Shown one piece after another: positions 1-9,160 of a stretch of DNA of 64,000 bases. Within the stretch, counting starts at the first letter, position 1. Each line of letters begins with the position of its first letter. The DNA is from Salinarimonas soli (GTDB lineage: Bacteria; Pseudomonadota; Alphaproteobacteria; Rhizobiales; Beijerinckiaceae): contig NZ_VUOA01000032.1 in the NCBI RefSeq assembly GCF_008386575.1, positions 1-64,000 of the forward strand, in the 5' to 3' direction. Below the pieces are notes generated by a model that was not told the origin of the DNA, searched no databases, and saw only the letters and a program-made list of their open reading frames with translations. A program made the position numbers and the translations under genes.

Positions 1-468
1 TGAGGCCGGCGGCCTCGGGCCATGAGCACCGGGGCTTGCAGGGGGGGCTTGCAGCAGGGAGCACCTGCGCGGGCCCCTCGTTCGTGCGGGGCGTCGGCGG
101 CGGGGCAGCACGGCGGGGGCTTACTGAGACATGGGCCCCAGCCCGGCTCGACCGTGCGACTGACCAGTTCCGGCGGCGACGTCCAAGAGGTGCCGCATGC
201 GTGCCGGGGCGACCCGGACGGGGCCGGACCATCGATCCGGGCACCCCGTGGACGCCGCTGGGCTTAAGCTCACGGCCGTAGTACCCATCGAGCCCGCGGC
301 GTCCCGCGCCCCCTCGATGTTCTCACGCCCGCCCTCCGGCAGACGGCCGGACAGGACGGGCCGCCCCCGGGGCGCGATGAGGCGCGTCCGCTCGGCCGCC
401 CGTCTTGCCAGCGGGCGCGGCATCTGCGACGGGAGGCGCGAGATCGTTCCTGTCCGCCGGAGAGCCCC
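1..468. other. Gene-free left edge
   Basis: I see no convincing coding region here. The open frames on both strands lack domain signatures, and the long minus-strand frame is antisense to the following DUF3830 gene. The window begins with a TGA that could be the stop of an upstream gene, but this cannot be tested from inside the window. Confidence 0.5.
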
Positions 469-882
469 ATGGACCACCTGAAGATCACCGCCGGCCCGCA
501 CAGCTTCGTCGGCCGCCTGGAGCGGGCGAGCGCGCCCAAGACCTGCGAGGCGTTCGTCAAGGCGCTGCCCTTCGTGAGCGAGCTCATCCATGTGCGCTGG
601 AGCGGCGAGGCGGTGTGGATGCCGCTGGGCGAGCTCGATTTCGGGGTGGGCTACGAGAACGCCACGAGCTACCCGGCGCCGGGCCAGATGATCCTCTATC
701 CGGGCGGCGTCAGCGAGACCGAGATCCTGCTCGCCTACGGGGCCTGCCAGTTCGCCAGCAAGGCGGGGCAGCTTGCGGGCAACCACTTCCTCACCATCGT
801 CGAGGGGCTGGAGAACGTCTACGGGCTCGGCCGCACGGTCCTCTACAAGGGCGCGCACCCCATCCGCTTCGAGCCGGCCTGA
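469..882 (+). CDS. DUF3830 family protein (cyclophilin-like fold)
   Basis: A 137-residue protein with the features of the DUF3830 family, small cyclophilin-like-fold proteins of unknown function. Recognition rests on the overall pattern: the N-terminal strand (ITAGPHSFVGRLERA), a central segment where the 'GE..W' and 'YPGGVSETEILLAYG' motifs occur, and a C-terminal glycine-rich strand. The ATG start gives an N-terminus that begins directly with the first strand. It lies 8 bases upstream of the RNase D gene on the same strand, so the two may be co-transcribed. In other bacteria DUF3830 proteins often neighbour amidase or ABC-transport genes; nothing here indicates a substrate. Confidence 0.8.
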   Translation: MDHLKITAGPHSFVGRLERASAPKTCEAFVKALPFVSELIHVRWSGEAVWMPLGELDFGVGYENATSYPAPGQMILYPGGVSETEILLAYGACQFASKAGQLAGNHFLTIVEGLENVYGLGRTVLYKGAHPIRFEPA

Positions 883-890
883 CGGGTCCC

Positions 891-1505
891 ATGAGCCACC
901 GCCTCCATCTCGGCGACCTGCCGGCGGGCTATGTCGCGGGCCCCGCCATCGCCGTCGACACCGAGACGCTGGGCCTCCATCCCCACCGGGACCGGCTCTG
1001 CGTGGTGCAGATCTCGCGGGGCGACGGCACGGCGGACCTGGTGCAGATCGCCCGGGACGGCACCCGGCCCGAGACCCTGCTGCGGATCCTCGCCGACCCG
1101 TCGGTGCTGAAGATCTTCCACTTCGCGCGCTTCGACCTCGCCGTGATCCATCACGCCTTCGGCGTGATGCCCGGCCCGGTCTATTGCACCAAGATCGCCT
1201 CGAAGCTCACCCGCACCTATACGGACCGGCACGGGCTCAAGGACCTGTGCCGGGAGCTCCTCGGGGTCGAGATGTCGAAGCAGCAGCAATCCTCGGACTG
1301 GGGCGCCGAGACCCTGACCCAGGCGCAGATCGACTACGCCGCCTCCGACGTGCTCCACCTCCACGCCCTGCGGGAGCGCCTCGATGCCCGGCTCGCCCGG
1401 GAGGAGCGGACGGCGCTCGCCCGGGCCTGCTTCGAATTTCTGCCGTCCCGGGCCCTGCTGGATCTTGCCGGCTGGCCCGAGACGGACATCTTCGCGCATA
1501 GTTGA
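891..1505 (+). CDS. rnd: Ribonuclease D
   Basis: A 204-residue DEDDy 3'-5' exoribonuclease that trims 3' ends of structured RNAs such as tRNA precursors in the cytoplasm. Exo I appears as AVDTETLGL near residue 23. Exo II lies near FHFARFDLAV around residue 80, and Exo III carries DYAASDVLHL near residue 150 (Y..D). The protein is about half the length of E. coli RNase D and lacks the HRDC domains, which is usual for the short alphaproteobacterial form. The ATG at 891 was chosen because the exonuclease domain starts soon after it. The frame is open much further upstream but that part is antisense or out-of-frame shadow. Downstream, 100 bases separate it from lptC. Confidence 0.9.
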   Translation: MSHRLHLGDLPAGYVAGPAIAVDTETLGLHPHRDRLCVVQISRGDGTADLVQIARDGTRPETLLRILADPSVLKIFHFARFDLAVIHHAFGVMPGPVYCTKIASKLTRTYTDRHGLKDLCRELLGVEMSKQQQSSDWGAETLTQAQIDYAASDVLHLHALRERLDARLAREERTALARACFEFLPSRALLDLAGWPETDIFAHS

Positions 1506-1609
1506 CGGCGGATTAAGGTCTCCGGGCCATCCTGTCCGTCATAACTTCGCCACGGCGGTGGGGCACCCGTCCCGCCGCACGCCGCCGGTCGCGGCAGGGG
1601 ATGTAGGCC

Positions 1610-2329
1610 TTGGACCAGACGTTAGACGAGCGCGGCGTCACGCCGGCGGCCGCGATGGGCCGCACGCGGTCGCGCGCCTATGTCAAGGCCCGCCGCCACT
1701 CGACCCGCGTGCGCTGGCTGCGCCGGGCCATCCCGTTAGGCGCCGGCATCGCCGTGGCGCTGGTGGCCGTCGTGACCCTGTTCGATCCCTTCGGGCGCCT
1801 GGGGATCGAGGGCATGTCGATGAGCGGGCTCAACCTGTCGGGCACCAAGATCACCATGGAGCAGCCCCGCCTCACGGGCTTCCAGAAGGACACCCGCCCC
1901 TACGAGATCACCGCCTCGCACGCCACCCAGGACGTCCGCCGCCCCACCGAGGTCGAGCTCGTCACCATGCGCGGGCGCCTCACCCTCGACGACAAGGGCA
2001 CCAAGGCCCATCTCGAGGCGGCGCGCGGGATCTTCGACACCAAGAACGAGCGGCTGGAGCTGCGCGACCACGTGGTCGTGACCACCGATTCCGGCTACAA
2101 GGCGCAGCTGCGCTCGGCATCCATCGATTTCAAGGCCAACAGCGTCGTCTCCCGCGACGGGGTGCGCGTGGAGATCCCCGGCGGCACCATCGAGTCCGAC
2201 GACCTCCAGGTGAGCGACGGCGGCCGGCGCATGGTCTTCGAGGGGCGCGTGCGCAGCGCCTTCAACCCGCCCGAGGAGCGCGGAGCGGTTCGCACCTCCG
2301 ACGCCGCCGCTCCCTCCTCCCGCCCGTGA
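1610..2329 (+). CDS. lptC: LPS export protein LptC
   Basis: A 239-residue bitopic inner-membrane protein whose periplasmic beta-jellyroll passes lipopolysaccharide from LptB2FG to LptA. A basic cytoplasmic N-terminus of about 45 residues precedes one transmembrane segment (IPLGAGIAVALVAVVTLF, about 45-60). The remainder resembles the LptC fold (GFQKDTRPYEITASHATQD and repeated beta strands). The start codon is TTG; no ATG in frame would keep the basic N-terminus. It is followed 8 bases later by lptA and then lptB, so it is the first gene of the lptCAB operon. Confidence 0.9.
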   Translation: MDQTLDERGVTPAAAMGRTRSRAYVKARRHSTRVRWLRRAIPLGAGIAVALVAVVTLFDPFGRLGIEGMSMSGLNLSGTKITMEQPRLTGFQKDTRPYEITASHATQDVRRPTEVELVTMRGRLTLDDKGTKAHLEAARGIFDTKNERLELRDHVVVTTDSGYKAQLRSASIDFKANSVVSRDGVRVEIPGGTIESDDLQVSDGGRRMVFEGRVRSAFNPPEERGAVRTSDAAAPSSRP

Positions 2330-2337
2330 GCCCCGCC

Positions 2338-3000
2338 ATGATCCTCTCCCGCCTCGCCGCCGCCGCGCTCGCCGCAGGCCTCATCGCGGCCCCCGCCCTC
2401 GCCCAGCAGCCCGGCGCCAAGGCGAAGGATTCGCCGCTCACCGGCCTCGGCTCCAACAGCAAGGAGCCCATCAAGGTCGACGCCGACCGCCTGGAGGTGT
2501 TCGACCGCGAGAACCGCGCCGTCTATACGGGCAACGTGGTGGCGGTGCAGGGCGACACCACGATGCGCTGCACGACGCTCACCATCTTCTTCGAGCGCCA
2601 GCGCGGCGCGGACGGAGCGGTGCAGCGCACGGCCGCCCCCGCGGGCGGCGACCAGAACGACGCGATCAAGCGCATCGAGTGCGGCGGCCCCGTCACCGTG
2701 GTCTCCAAGACCCAGGTCGCCACGGGCGACCAGGCGGTCTACGACCGGGCCGGCGGGCGCGTGATCATGACGGGCAACGTGGCGCTCAGCGACGGCCCCA
2801 ACGTCACCCGGGGCGAGCGCCTCGTCTACGACGTGAACGCGGGCAAGGCGAACATCGAATCCGCCCCGAACGGCGGGCGCGTGCGCGGCCTCTTCGTGCC
2901 GGGCTCGCAGGACGCCTCGGGGGCAGCCAAACCTGGCGAGGCCAAGGCGGGCGACGCGAAGCCCGCAAAGCCGGCGGCCTCCCGCCCCGCCACGAACTGA
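2338..3000 (+). CDS. lptA: Periplasmic LPS transport protein LptA
   Basis: A 220-residue secreted protein. A Sec signal peptide covers about residues 1-22 (hydrophobic core LAAAALAAGLIAAPALA, likely cleavage after ALA). The OstA/LptA domain follows, with KVDADRLEVFDRENRAVYTG typical of the first strands and repeats around TGNVVAVQGD and TGNVALSDG. LptA oligomers form the periplasmic bridge that carries LPS to LptD. The C-terminus is an Ala/Lys/Pro-rich tail that is probably disordered. The ATG at 2338 is chosen because the signal peptide starts there; the frame is open for another 300 codons upstream without meaning. Confidence 0.93.
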   Translation: MILSRLAAAALAAGLIAAPALAQQPGAKAKDSPLTGLGSNSKEPIKVDADRLEVFDRENRAVYTGNVVAVQGDTTMRCTTLTIFFERQRGADGAVQRTAAPAGGDQNDAIKRIECGGPVTVVSKTQVATGDQAVYDRAGGRVIMTGNVALSDGPNVTRGERLVYDVNAGKANIESAPNGGRVRGLFVPGSQDASGAAKPGEAKAGDAKPAKPAASRPATN

Positions 3001-3019
3001 CCCGCCGCCCAGGACACCC

Positions 3020-3898
3020 GTGACAGCGATCATCGCTCCCCGCCACCCGAACGGCCGTCCCGCGGCGCTCTCGCGCGTCTCGGAGGGCGAGCGGCCGGGC
3101 TTCCTCGGCCGCCTGCTCGGGCGCGGCGCGGCGGACGCCGCCGCCTCGTCCGGCGACGACGCGGCCTTCGGCGGCGAGGGCGTGCTCGCGGTCAAGGGCC
3201 TCAAGAAGAGCTATCGCGGCCGCACCGTGGTGCACGAGGCGGCGCTCCAGGTGCGCAACGGCGAGGCCGTGGGCCTGCTCGGCCCCAACGGCGCGGGCAA
3301 GACCACGATCTTCTACATGATCACGGGCCTCGTCTCGGCCGACCAGGGCACGATCAGCCTCGACGGCTTCGACGTGACCCGCCTGCCCATGTACCGCCGG
3401 GCGCGGCTCGGCATCGGCTACCTGCCCCAGGAGGCCTCGATCTTCCGCGGCCTCAACGTCGAGGACAACATCCGCAGCGTGCTGGAGGTGGTGGAGCCCG
3501 ACGCCAAGGCCCGCGAGCGCAAGCTCGACGAGCTCCTCGACGAGTTCAACATCGGCCGCCTGCGCAAGTCCCCCTCCATCGCGCTCTCGGGCGGCGAGCG
3601 GCGGCGCTGCGAAATCGCCCGGGCGCTCGCCGGCGCCCCCTCCTTCATGCTCCTCGACGAGCCCTTCGCGGGCATCGACCCCATCGCGGTGGGCGACATC
3701 CAGACCCTCGTGCGCCACCTCACGGGCCGGGGCATCGGCGTCCTCATCACCGACCACAACGTCCGCGAGACGCTGGGCCTGTGCGACCGCGCCTACGTGA
3801 TCCATTCGGGCCGCGTGCTCACCGAGGGCACGCCCGCCGAGATCGTCGCCAACGAGGACGTGCGCCGGCTCTATCTCGGCGAGGATTTCAGGCTCTAG
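3020..3898 (+). CDS. lptB: LPS export ABC transporter ATPase LptB
   Basis: A 292-residue cytoplasmic ABC ATPase that powers LPS extraction with LptF/LptG. Walker A (GPNGAGKT), the signature (LSGGERRRCEIARAL), Walker B (FMLLDEPFAGID) and the H-loop (ITDHN) are all intact. It carries an N-terminal extension of about 50 residues ahead of the canonical LptB start near VLAVKGLKKSY; such extensions occur in alphaproteobacteria. Start codon is GTG. It is the third gene of lptCAB and precedes rpoN, the usual order in this group; lptF/lptG are not in the window. Confidence 0.95.
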   Translation: MTAIIAPRHPNGRPAALSRVSEGERPGFLGRLLGRGAADAAASSGDDAAFGGEGVLAVKGLKKSYRGRTVVHEAALQVRNGEAVGLLGPNGAGKTTIFYMITGLVSADQGTISLDGFDVTRLPMYRRARLGIGYLPQEASIFRGLNVEDNIRSVLEVVEPDAKARERKLDELLDEFNIGRLRKSPSIALSGGERRRCEIARALAGAPSFMLLDEPFAGIDPIAVGDIQTLVRHLTGRGIGVLITDHNVRETLGLCDRAYVIHSGRVLTEGTPAEIVANEDVRRLYLGEDFRL

Positions 3899-4036
3899 GC
3901 CTCAGCGATCGCGGCAACGATCCCCTCACCATCCGGACGGACCCGCTCTGGTCAGGGCGCCGCTCTTGCGCCAGTGTTGGCTCCTGACGGGGCGTCCATG
4001 CTGCCAAAGCATGAGGGCCGCGATCCCGGCTCGGCT

Positions 4037-4065
4037 TTGACGGCGCGTGTCGCCCGCGCTACAGA
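4037..4065 (+). promoter_or_regulatory. Candidate sigma-70 promoter for rpoN
   Basis: TTGACG at 4037-4042 and TACAGA at 4060-4065 are separated by 17 bases, about 70 bases upstream of the rpoN start. A small hairpin (CATGC-aaaa-GCATG, about 4081-4095) lies between promoter and gene. This is pattern matching only. Confidence 0.4.
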
Positions 4066-4133
4066 CTCCTTCAAGAAATTCATGCAAAAAGCATGCCGGA
4101 GGCGCCGGGCGCCGTCCGCGGGGCGTTCGAACG

Positions 4134-5669
4134 ATGGGTCTGTCGCAACGGCTTGAGATACGCCAGGGTCAGTCCCTGGTCATGACGCCGCAGCTCCTGC
4201 AGGCGATCAAGCTGCTTCAGCTCTCGCATCTCGATCTCGTGGCCTATGTCGAGGCCGAGCTGGAGCGAAACCCGCTCCTGGAGCGCGCCGAGGACGAGGG
4301 CCCGGCGCCCGAACGCGACACCCCGGAGCCCGACGGCGACGGCTTCGACGCCCCCGAGCCCGAGGGCTGGGCCCCGGCCGAGATGGGCGCCGACGTCCGC
4401 GAGATCGAGCGCGACCTCGATACCCGCTTCGACAACGTCTTCCCCACCGAGGGCGGCGTGCCCGAGCGCCGCGACGCGGGCGGCGGCGAGCCGCTCACCA
4501 TGGCGCCGGGCCCCTGGACCGGTGTGGGGCCGGGGGGCTTCGACGGCGAGGAGCCGGATTTCGAGGCGACCCTCGCGGCGGATCTCGGCCTGCACGACCA
4601 TCTCGCGCTCCAGCTCGAGATCGCCACCCAAGATCCGCTGGAACGGCTCGTGGGCCGCTTCCTCATCGATGCCGTCGACGAGGCGGGCTATCTCGCGGAG
4701 AGCGTGGAGGGCGTGGCCGAGCGCCTGAGCCTCGCCCCCAACATCGTCGAACGGGTGCTGGGCCTCGTGCAGGGCTTCGACCCGCCGGGGATCGGCGCCC
4801 GTACCCTCGCCGAATGCCTCGCGATCCAGCTGCGTGAGCGCGACCGCTTCGATCCGGCCATGCAGGCCCTCGTCTCCCGCCTCGACCTCGTGGCGCGGCG
4901 CGATTTCGCGGCGCTGCGGCGGGTGTGCGGCGTCGACGAGGAGGACCTCGCCGACATGATCGCGGAGCTGCGCCGCCTCGACCCCAAGCCCGGCCGTGCC
5001 TTCGGCGGCGGGCCGGTGCAGGTGCTGGTGCCCGACGTGTTCGTGCGCCCCGCCCCCGACGGCTCCTGGCTCGTGGACCTCAACCCCGACACCCTGCCCC
5101 GGGTGCTCATGAACCAGACCTACTACACCCGGGTCTCCCGCGCCGCCCGCTCGGAGGGCGAGAAGGCCTTCGTGGCCGAGTGCCTCCAGACCGCCAACTG
5201 GCTCACCCGGTCGCTGGAGCAGCGCGCCCGCACCATCCTCAAGGTCGCGGCCGAGATCGTGCGGCAGCAGGACGGCTTCTTCGCCCACGGCGTGTCGCAC
5301 CTGCGGCCCCTGAACCTGAAGACCGTGGCCGACGCCATCGGCATGCACGAATCCACCGTGTCGCGGGTGACCTCCAACAAGTCCATCGGCTCGGCCCGGG
5401 GCGTGCTGGAGATGAAATATTTCTTCACCGCCGCCATCCCCGGCATGGCCGGCGCCGACGCGCATTCCTCCGAGGCCGTGCGCTGGCGCATCAAGCAGCT
5501 CATCGACGGGGAGGGCAGGGACATCCTCTCCGACGACGCCCTGGTGCAGCGCCTCAAGGTCGAGGGCATCGACATCGCTCGGCGCACGGTCGCGAAGTAC
5601 CGCGAGAGCTTGCGCATCCCTTCGTCCATCGAGCGGCGGCGGGAGAAGATGGCGATGGCGATGGCGTGA
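4134..5669 (+). CDS. rpoN: RNA polymerase sigma-54 factor
   Basis: A 511-residue sigma-54 that directs RNA polymerase to -24/-12 promoters and needs AAA+ activators. Region I is the Gln/Leu-rich N-terminus (QGQSLVMTPQLLQAIKLLQLS). An acidic, Pro-rich region II follows, then the core-binding domain. The HTH lies around SHLRPLNLKTVADAIGMHEST, and the RpoN box is present as ARRTVAKYRESL with flanking residues near the C-terminus. The ATG at 4134 places region I immediately at the N-terminus; an in-frame ATG 29 codons earlier would add a basic leader with no family counterpart. The usual downstream partners hpf and ptsN are absent; a toxin-antitoxin pair follows instead. Confidence 0.96.
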   Translation: MGLSQRLEIRQGQSLVMTPQLLQAIKLLQLSHLDLVAYVEAELERNPLLERAEDEGPAPERDTPEPDGDGFDAPEPEGWAPAEMGADVREIERDLDTRFDNVFPTEGGVPERRDAGGGEPLTMAPGPWTGVGPGGFDGEEPDFEATLAADLGLHDHLALQLEIATQDPLERLVGRFLIDAVDEAGYLAESVEGVAERLSLAPNIVERVLGLVQGFDPPGIGARTLAECLAIQLRERDRFDPAMQALVSRLDLVARRDFAALRRVCGVDEEDLADMIAELRRLDPKPGRAFGGGPVQVLVPDVFVRPAPDGSWLVDLNPDTLPRVLMNQTYYTRVSRAARSEGEKAFVAECLQTANWLTRSLEQRARTILKVAAEIVRQQDGFFAHGVSHLRPLNLKTVADAIGMHESTVSRVTSNKSIGSARGVLEMKYFFTAAIPGMAGADAHSSEAVRWRIKQLIDGEGRDILSDDALVQRLKVEGIDIARRTVAKYRESLRIPSSIERRREKMAMAMA

Positions 5670-5687
5670 GGCTTGAGAGCGCCTCGA

Positions 5688-5719
5688 TTGACGCTCTCCG
5701 CGTATCATGGAATGATACG
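5688..5719 (+). promoter_or_regulatory. higBA promoter and HigA operator
   Basis: A -35-like TTGACG at 5688-5693 is followed, 17 bases on, by AATGAT at 5711-5716. A perfect inverted repeat (CGTATCAT-GGA-ATGATACG, 5701-5719) overlaps the -10 region. It sits 18 bases before the toxin ATG. This layout matches autoregulation by an HTH antitoxin, an inference from position. Confidence 0.6.
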
Positions 5720-5736
5720 ACAACGATCCGGCGATC

Positions 5737-6018
5737 ATGATCCGCAGCTTCAAGGACAAGGTCGCGGAGGCCGTTTTCCAGGGGCGCTGCCCGAAGGGCT
5801 TCCCCGCGGATCTGTTCCGCATCGCCCGTCGCAAGCTCGAGGCGGTGAACGCGGCGGAGGTGCTGGAGGACCTGCGAGCACCGCCTGGCAACCGGCTCGA
5901 AGCGCTGACGGCCGATCGCCAGGGCCAGCACTCGATCCGGATCAACGACCAGTGGCGCGTCTGCTTCGTCTGGTCGGAGGGCGGCGCGGATGGGGTCGAG
6001 ATCGTCGACTATCATTGA
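5737..6018 (+). CDS. higB: HigB-type toxin (RelE/ParE superfamily)
   Basis: A 93-residue HigB-family mRNA interferase that would cleave mRNA on the ribosome when free of antitoxin. Family landmarks are the N-terminal MIRSFKDK, the RRKLEAVNAA helix, NRLEAL, and the C-terminal strands SIRINDQWRVCFVW and VEIVDYH. Length equals the usual 92-93 residues. The antitoxin gene follows 21 bases downstream, in the toxin-first order typical of higBA, with a perfect palindrome just upstream. The pair sits directly behind rpoN. Confidence 0.93.
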   Translation: MIRSFKDKVAEAVFQGRCPKGFPADLFRIARRKLEAVNAAEVLEDLRAPPGNRLEALTADRQGQHSIRINDQWRVCFVWSEGGADGVEIVDYH

Positions 6019-6039
6019 TCGGGACCGGAGAGAGCCGCC

Positions 6040-6351
6040 ATGACCGACGAACCCGAGATCGTCGCCACGCTGCCGCCGATGCATCCGGGCGAGATGCTGC
6101 GGGAGGAGTTCCTGATCCCGCTGAAGCTGTCGGCGGGTGCCGTCGCCAAGGCGGCGGGCGTCCCCCGGACACGGATCGAGCGCATCGTCCGCGAGGAGAT
6201 CGGGATCACCGGCGACACGGCCGTCCGTCTCGGCCGCGTCTTCGGCACCACCCCCGAGTTCTGGATGAACCTTCAGAGCCGTCACGAGATCGAGACGGCC
6301 AAGCGTGCCCTGGGCGACGTGATCGAGCGGATCAAGCCCGTCGCCGCGTGA
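6040..6351 (+). CDS. higA: HigA-type antitoxin (XRE HTH)
   Basis: A 103-residue HTH antitoxin of the HigA/VapI family. It shows PPMHPGEMLREEFLIPL followed by the HTH (LSAGAVAKAAGVPRTRIERIV) and the family block GDTAVRLGRVFGTTPEFWMNLQ. It would neutralise HigB and repress the operon through the palindrome at 5701-5719. The ATG has a GGAGAG-like ribosome-binding sequence a few bases upstream. It ends 12 bases before the 3' end of convergent ndvA. Confidence 0.93.
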   Translation: MTDEPEIVATLPPMHPGEMLREEFLIPLKLSAGAVAKAAGVPRTRIERIVREEIGITGDTAVRLGRVFGTTPEFWMNLQSRHEIETAKRALGDVIERIKPVAA

Positions 6352-6363
6352 GCGGGAGCGCCC

Positions 6364-8163
6364 TCACGCCATCACCACGTCGCCCGGCCCCACCTCCGCC
6401 TTCTCCTCCGCGGTCGCCATGAACTGAGCCCGCGCCAGCTCCGCGAAGCGGCCGCCCTTGGCGACGAGCTCGTCGAAGGAGCCCGTCTCGACGATCCGGC
6501 CCTCCTCGAAGACGAGGATGCGGTCGGCGTTGCGGATGGTGGCGAGGCGGTGGGCGATGACGAAGGTGGTGCGGTCGCGCATGACCTCGTCGAGGGCTTT
6601 CTGGAGCCGGCGCTCGGTGGCGGCGTCCAGCGCCGAGGTGGCCTCGTCGAGGATGAGCACCGGCGGGTTCTTGAGGAGCGCCCGGGCGATGGAGAGGCGC
6701 TGGCGCTCGCCCCCCGAGAGCGAGCGGCCGCGCTCGCCGATCACGGTGTCGAGGCCGTCGGACTGGCGGATGAGGAACTCCCGGGCCTGCGCCCGCTCCA
6801 TGGCGTCGAGCATCTCCTCCTCCGTGGCGTCGGGGCGCCCGACCTGGAGGTTCTCGCGGATCGTGCGGGCAAACAGCATCGGCTCCTGGAACACCACGCC
6901 GATATTGCGCCGCAAGCTCGCCAGCGCCACGTCGCGGATGTCCTCGCCGTCGATGGTGATGCAGCCCGATTGCGGATCGAAGGCCCGGTGCAGGAGGCCC
7001 AACGTCGTCGACTTGCCCGAGCCCGTGGCGCCAACCAGCGCCACCGTCTCCCCGGGCCGCACCCGGAAGGTGACGTCGGCCACCGCGGCGCGCTTGCCGT
7101 CATAGGAGAACGACACCCGGTCGAAGGCCACCTCGCCCGCGAAGCGCTCGAAGGTCTTGGCGCCGGGGCGATCGTGGACGGCGGGGGTGGTGTCGAGGAT
7201 CTCGAAGAACTCCGCCATCTTCGGCGCCTGCAGGAAGAGCTGGTTCACGAAGCTCACCGCCTGCTCCAGCCGCCCGATGAGCATGGTGGCGAGGCTCATG
7301 AAGGTGACGATGTCGCCGATGCTCGCCAGGCCGTTCAGGTGCAGCCAGGTGCCCGTGAGGAAGATCGCCGTCACGGTGAGGGTGGCGGAGGCCCGGGTCG
7401 CCACGGAGGCGAGCGCCCACCAGGACAGGACGGGGTTCTGCGCCGCGAGCAGCTGATGGATGATCCCGTGCAGCGCCTGGGTCTCGGCCTGGATGCGGGT
7501 GAAGGACTGGATGACGGGGATGTTGCCCAGCGCGTCGGAGGCGTGCTCGGCGAGGTCCGTGTGGTAGCGCTCCACGGACCCCTGGAGGGTCTCGGTCTTG
7601 CGCAGCACGATGGCGGTGAGCACCGTGAACAGCCCCACGAGGGCGAGCAGCAGGAGCCCCAGGCGCCAGTTGAGGAAGATCGTGAGCGGCAGGAGGACGC
7701 CGAGCGCGATGAACGAGGCCAGATGCTCGCGGAAGAACCCGAGCCACAGCCACGCCATGCCGTTCGAGCCCTCCAGCATCACCTTGAGCACCCGGCCCGA
7801 ATGGGTCTGGAGGTGGAAGGCGAGCGGCAGCTCCAGCACGTGCTCGAAATAGTTCGCCATCACGCCCAGGCGCCGGCGGTGCGACAGGCGGTCGGCGTTG
7901 AGCGCGACGAGCACGCCCGCCCCGATGCTGAACAGGCCGAAGGCGATCCAGGCCAGGATGAGCGGCATCAGGCTCGAGAACGTCACCGGAGCCCCGCCCG
8001 GGCTCTGCGCCCGGGTCAGCGTGTCGATGATGCGCCCGAACAGGACGGGCTCCGCGAAGGCCGCGATGGCCAGCGCCACGTTGGCCAGCGCCAGAACGCC
8101 GCCGACCCGGAGATCCGAGCCGAGCTGGCCGAGAACGCGCATGTACAGACGAACGAGCCACAT
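6364..8163 (-). CDS. ndvA: Cyclic beta-1,2-glucan exporter NdvA/ChvA (ABC, permease-ATPase fusion)
   Basis: A 599-residue half-transporter that exports cyclic beta-1,2-glucan to the periplasm, important for osmoadaptation and host interaction in rhizobia and Agrobacterium. The N-terminal six-helix ABC membrane domain covers about residues 15-310. The nucleotide-binding domain follows with Walker A (GATGSGKST), signature ([15 protein letters not shown]), Walker B ([12 protein letters not shown]) and H-loop (IAHRL). The opening [19 protein letters not shown] and the length match NdvA/ChvA. It is transcribed divergently from motA. No glucan synthase gene is in the window. Confidence 0.9.
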   Translation of the reverse strand: MWLVRLYMRVLGQLGSDLRVGGVLALANVALAIAAFAEPVLFGRIIDTLTRAQSPGGAPVTFSSLMPLILAWIAFGLFSIGAGVLVALNADRLSHRRRLGVMANYFEHVLELPLAFHLQTHSGRVLKVMLEGSNGMAWLWLGFFREHLASFIALGVLLPLTIFLNWRLGLLLLALVGLFTVLTAIVLRKTETLQGSVERYHTDLAEHASDALGNIPVIQSFTRIQAETQALHGIIHQLLAAQNPVLSWWALASVATRASATLTVTAIFLTGTWLHLNGLASIGDIVTFMSLATMLIGRLEQAVSFVNQLFLQAPKMAEFFEILDTTPAVHDRPGAKTFERFAGEVAFDRVSFSYDGKRAAVADVTFRVRPGETVALVGATGSGKSTTLGLLHRAFDPQSGCITIDGEDIRDVALASLRRNIGVVFQEPMLFARTIRENLQVGRPDATEEEMLDAMERAQAREFLIRQSDGLDTVIGERGRSLSGGERQRLSIARALLKNPPVLILDEATSALDAATERRLQKALDEVMRDRTTFVIAHRLATIRNADRILVFEEGRIVETGSFDELVAKGGRFAELARAQFMATAEEKAEVGPGDVVMA

Positions 8164-8376
8164 AGGGCGGAAACTACCTCGACGTGCCTGAACCCTGGCC
8201 GAACGGCTCTATCGGAGCCCCGATGCGCCGTCCAGGTTGACCAATTCCCGAAGGGCCCCGCCCGTTCCGGCGCCCGGCGCCCGCATCCTTAACCGAACCT
8301 TCAGCGGACGCCGTTAACGCTGGGCACTCTGGCGCCCGCTTCGGGCTCAGCGGCACGAGGGGGCAGGGGCCTTCGC

Positions 8377-9147
8377 ATGGATCTCGCAACGGGCCTGGGT
8401 CTGATCGGCGGCGTCGGCGTCATCGTCGGCCTCATCATGATCGACGGCGGCAATTTTGGCGCCTTCTTCGACAAGCACGCGGTGATCGTCATCTTCGGCG
8501 GCGCCACCGCCGCCACGATGGTGCGCTTCCCCTTCTCCACCATCGTCCACGGCCTGCCGATGGGCTTCCGCTACGCCTTCCAGATGAAGGCGAGCCATCC
8601 GCGCGAGCTCATCGAGGAGATCACCCAGGTCGCCGACCTCGTGCGCAAGAGCGGCCCGATGGCGATCGAGAACGTGCAGGTGAACGATTCCTTCCTGGCG
8701 CAGGGCCTGCGCTACATCGCCGACGGCTACGACCGCGACTTCATCCGCGACACGATGGAGAAGGACCGGGACAACTTCCTCCAGCGCCTCGACGAGGGCT
8801 CGAAGGTCTACCGCGCCTTCGGCGACTGCGCCCCGGCCTGGGGCATGATCGGCACCATCCTCGGCATGGTGACCATGTTCGCCAACATGTCGGACCCTTC
8901 CAAGCTCGGCCCCGCCATGGCGACCGCGCTGCTTGCCACGCTGTATGGCGCCGTGATCGCCAACATGGTCTGCCTGCCGCTCGCCGACAAGCTGCACATC
9001 AAGCTCGAGGAGGAGGAGATCGCCCGCTCCCTCATCATCGACGGCGTCCTCCAGATCCGCGATTCGCGCAGCCCCTCGGTGGTGAAGGAGATGCTGCTCG
9101 CCTATCTCCCGGACCACCACCGGGCCGAGCTCGCCGAAGCGGCCTGA
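8377..9147 (+). CDS. motA: Flagellar motor stator protein MotA
   Basis: A 256-residue inner-membrane stator subunit that with MotB forms the ion channel driving flagellar rotation. Four transmembrane segments are visible: two near the N-terminus (GLGLIGGVGVIVGLIMI; HAVIVIFGGATAATMV) and two around residues 150-200. The conserved proline-bearing helix is seen as CAPAWGMIGTILGMVTMF. A charged cytoplasmic loop lies between helices 2 and 3. The motB gene starts 13 bases downstream, so the two are an operon. Confidence 0.9.
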   Translation: MDLATGLGLIGGVGVIVGLIMIDGGNFGAFFDKHAVIVIFGGATAATMVRFPFSTIVHGLPMGFRYAFQMKASHPRELIEEITQVADLVRKSGPMAIENVQVNDSFLAQGLRYIADGYDRDFIRDTMEKDRDNFLQRLDEGSKVYRAFGDCAPAWGMIGTILGMVTMFANMSDPSKLGPAMATALLATLYGAVIANMVCLPLADKLHIKLEEEEIARSLIIDGVLQIRDSRSPSVVKEMLLAYLPDHHRAELAEAA

Positions 9148-9160
9148 GGGGAGCGCGCCC

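Noticed and set aside
121-858. Long minus-strand open frame over the DUF3830 gene
   Set aside because: It is antisense to a recognised gene and has the low-complexity, Asp/Glu/Arg/Leu-rich composition of GC-rich shadow frames.
1384-2337. Upstream part of the open frame ending in lptA
   Set aside because: It overlaps lptC out of frame; the LptA signal peptide starts at 2338.
4080-5945. 621-codon minus-strand frame over rpoN
   Set aside because: It is antisense to a full-length sigma-54 and shows His/Gly/Asp-rich shadow composition with no domain.
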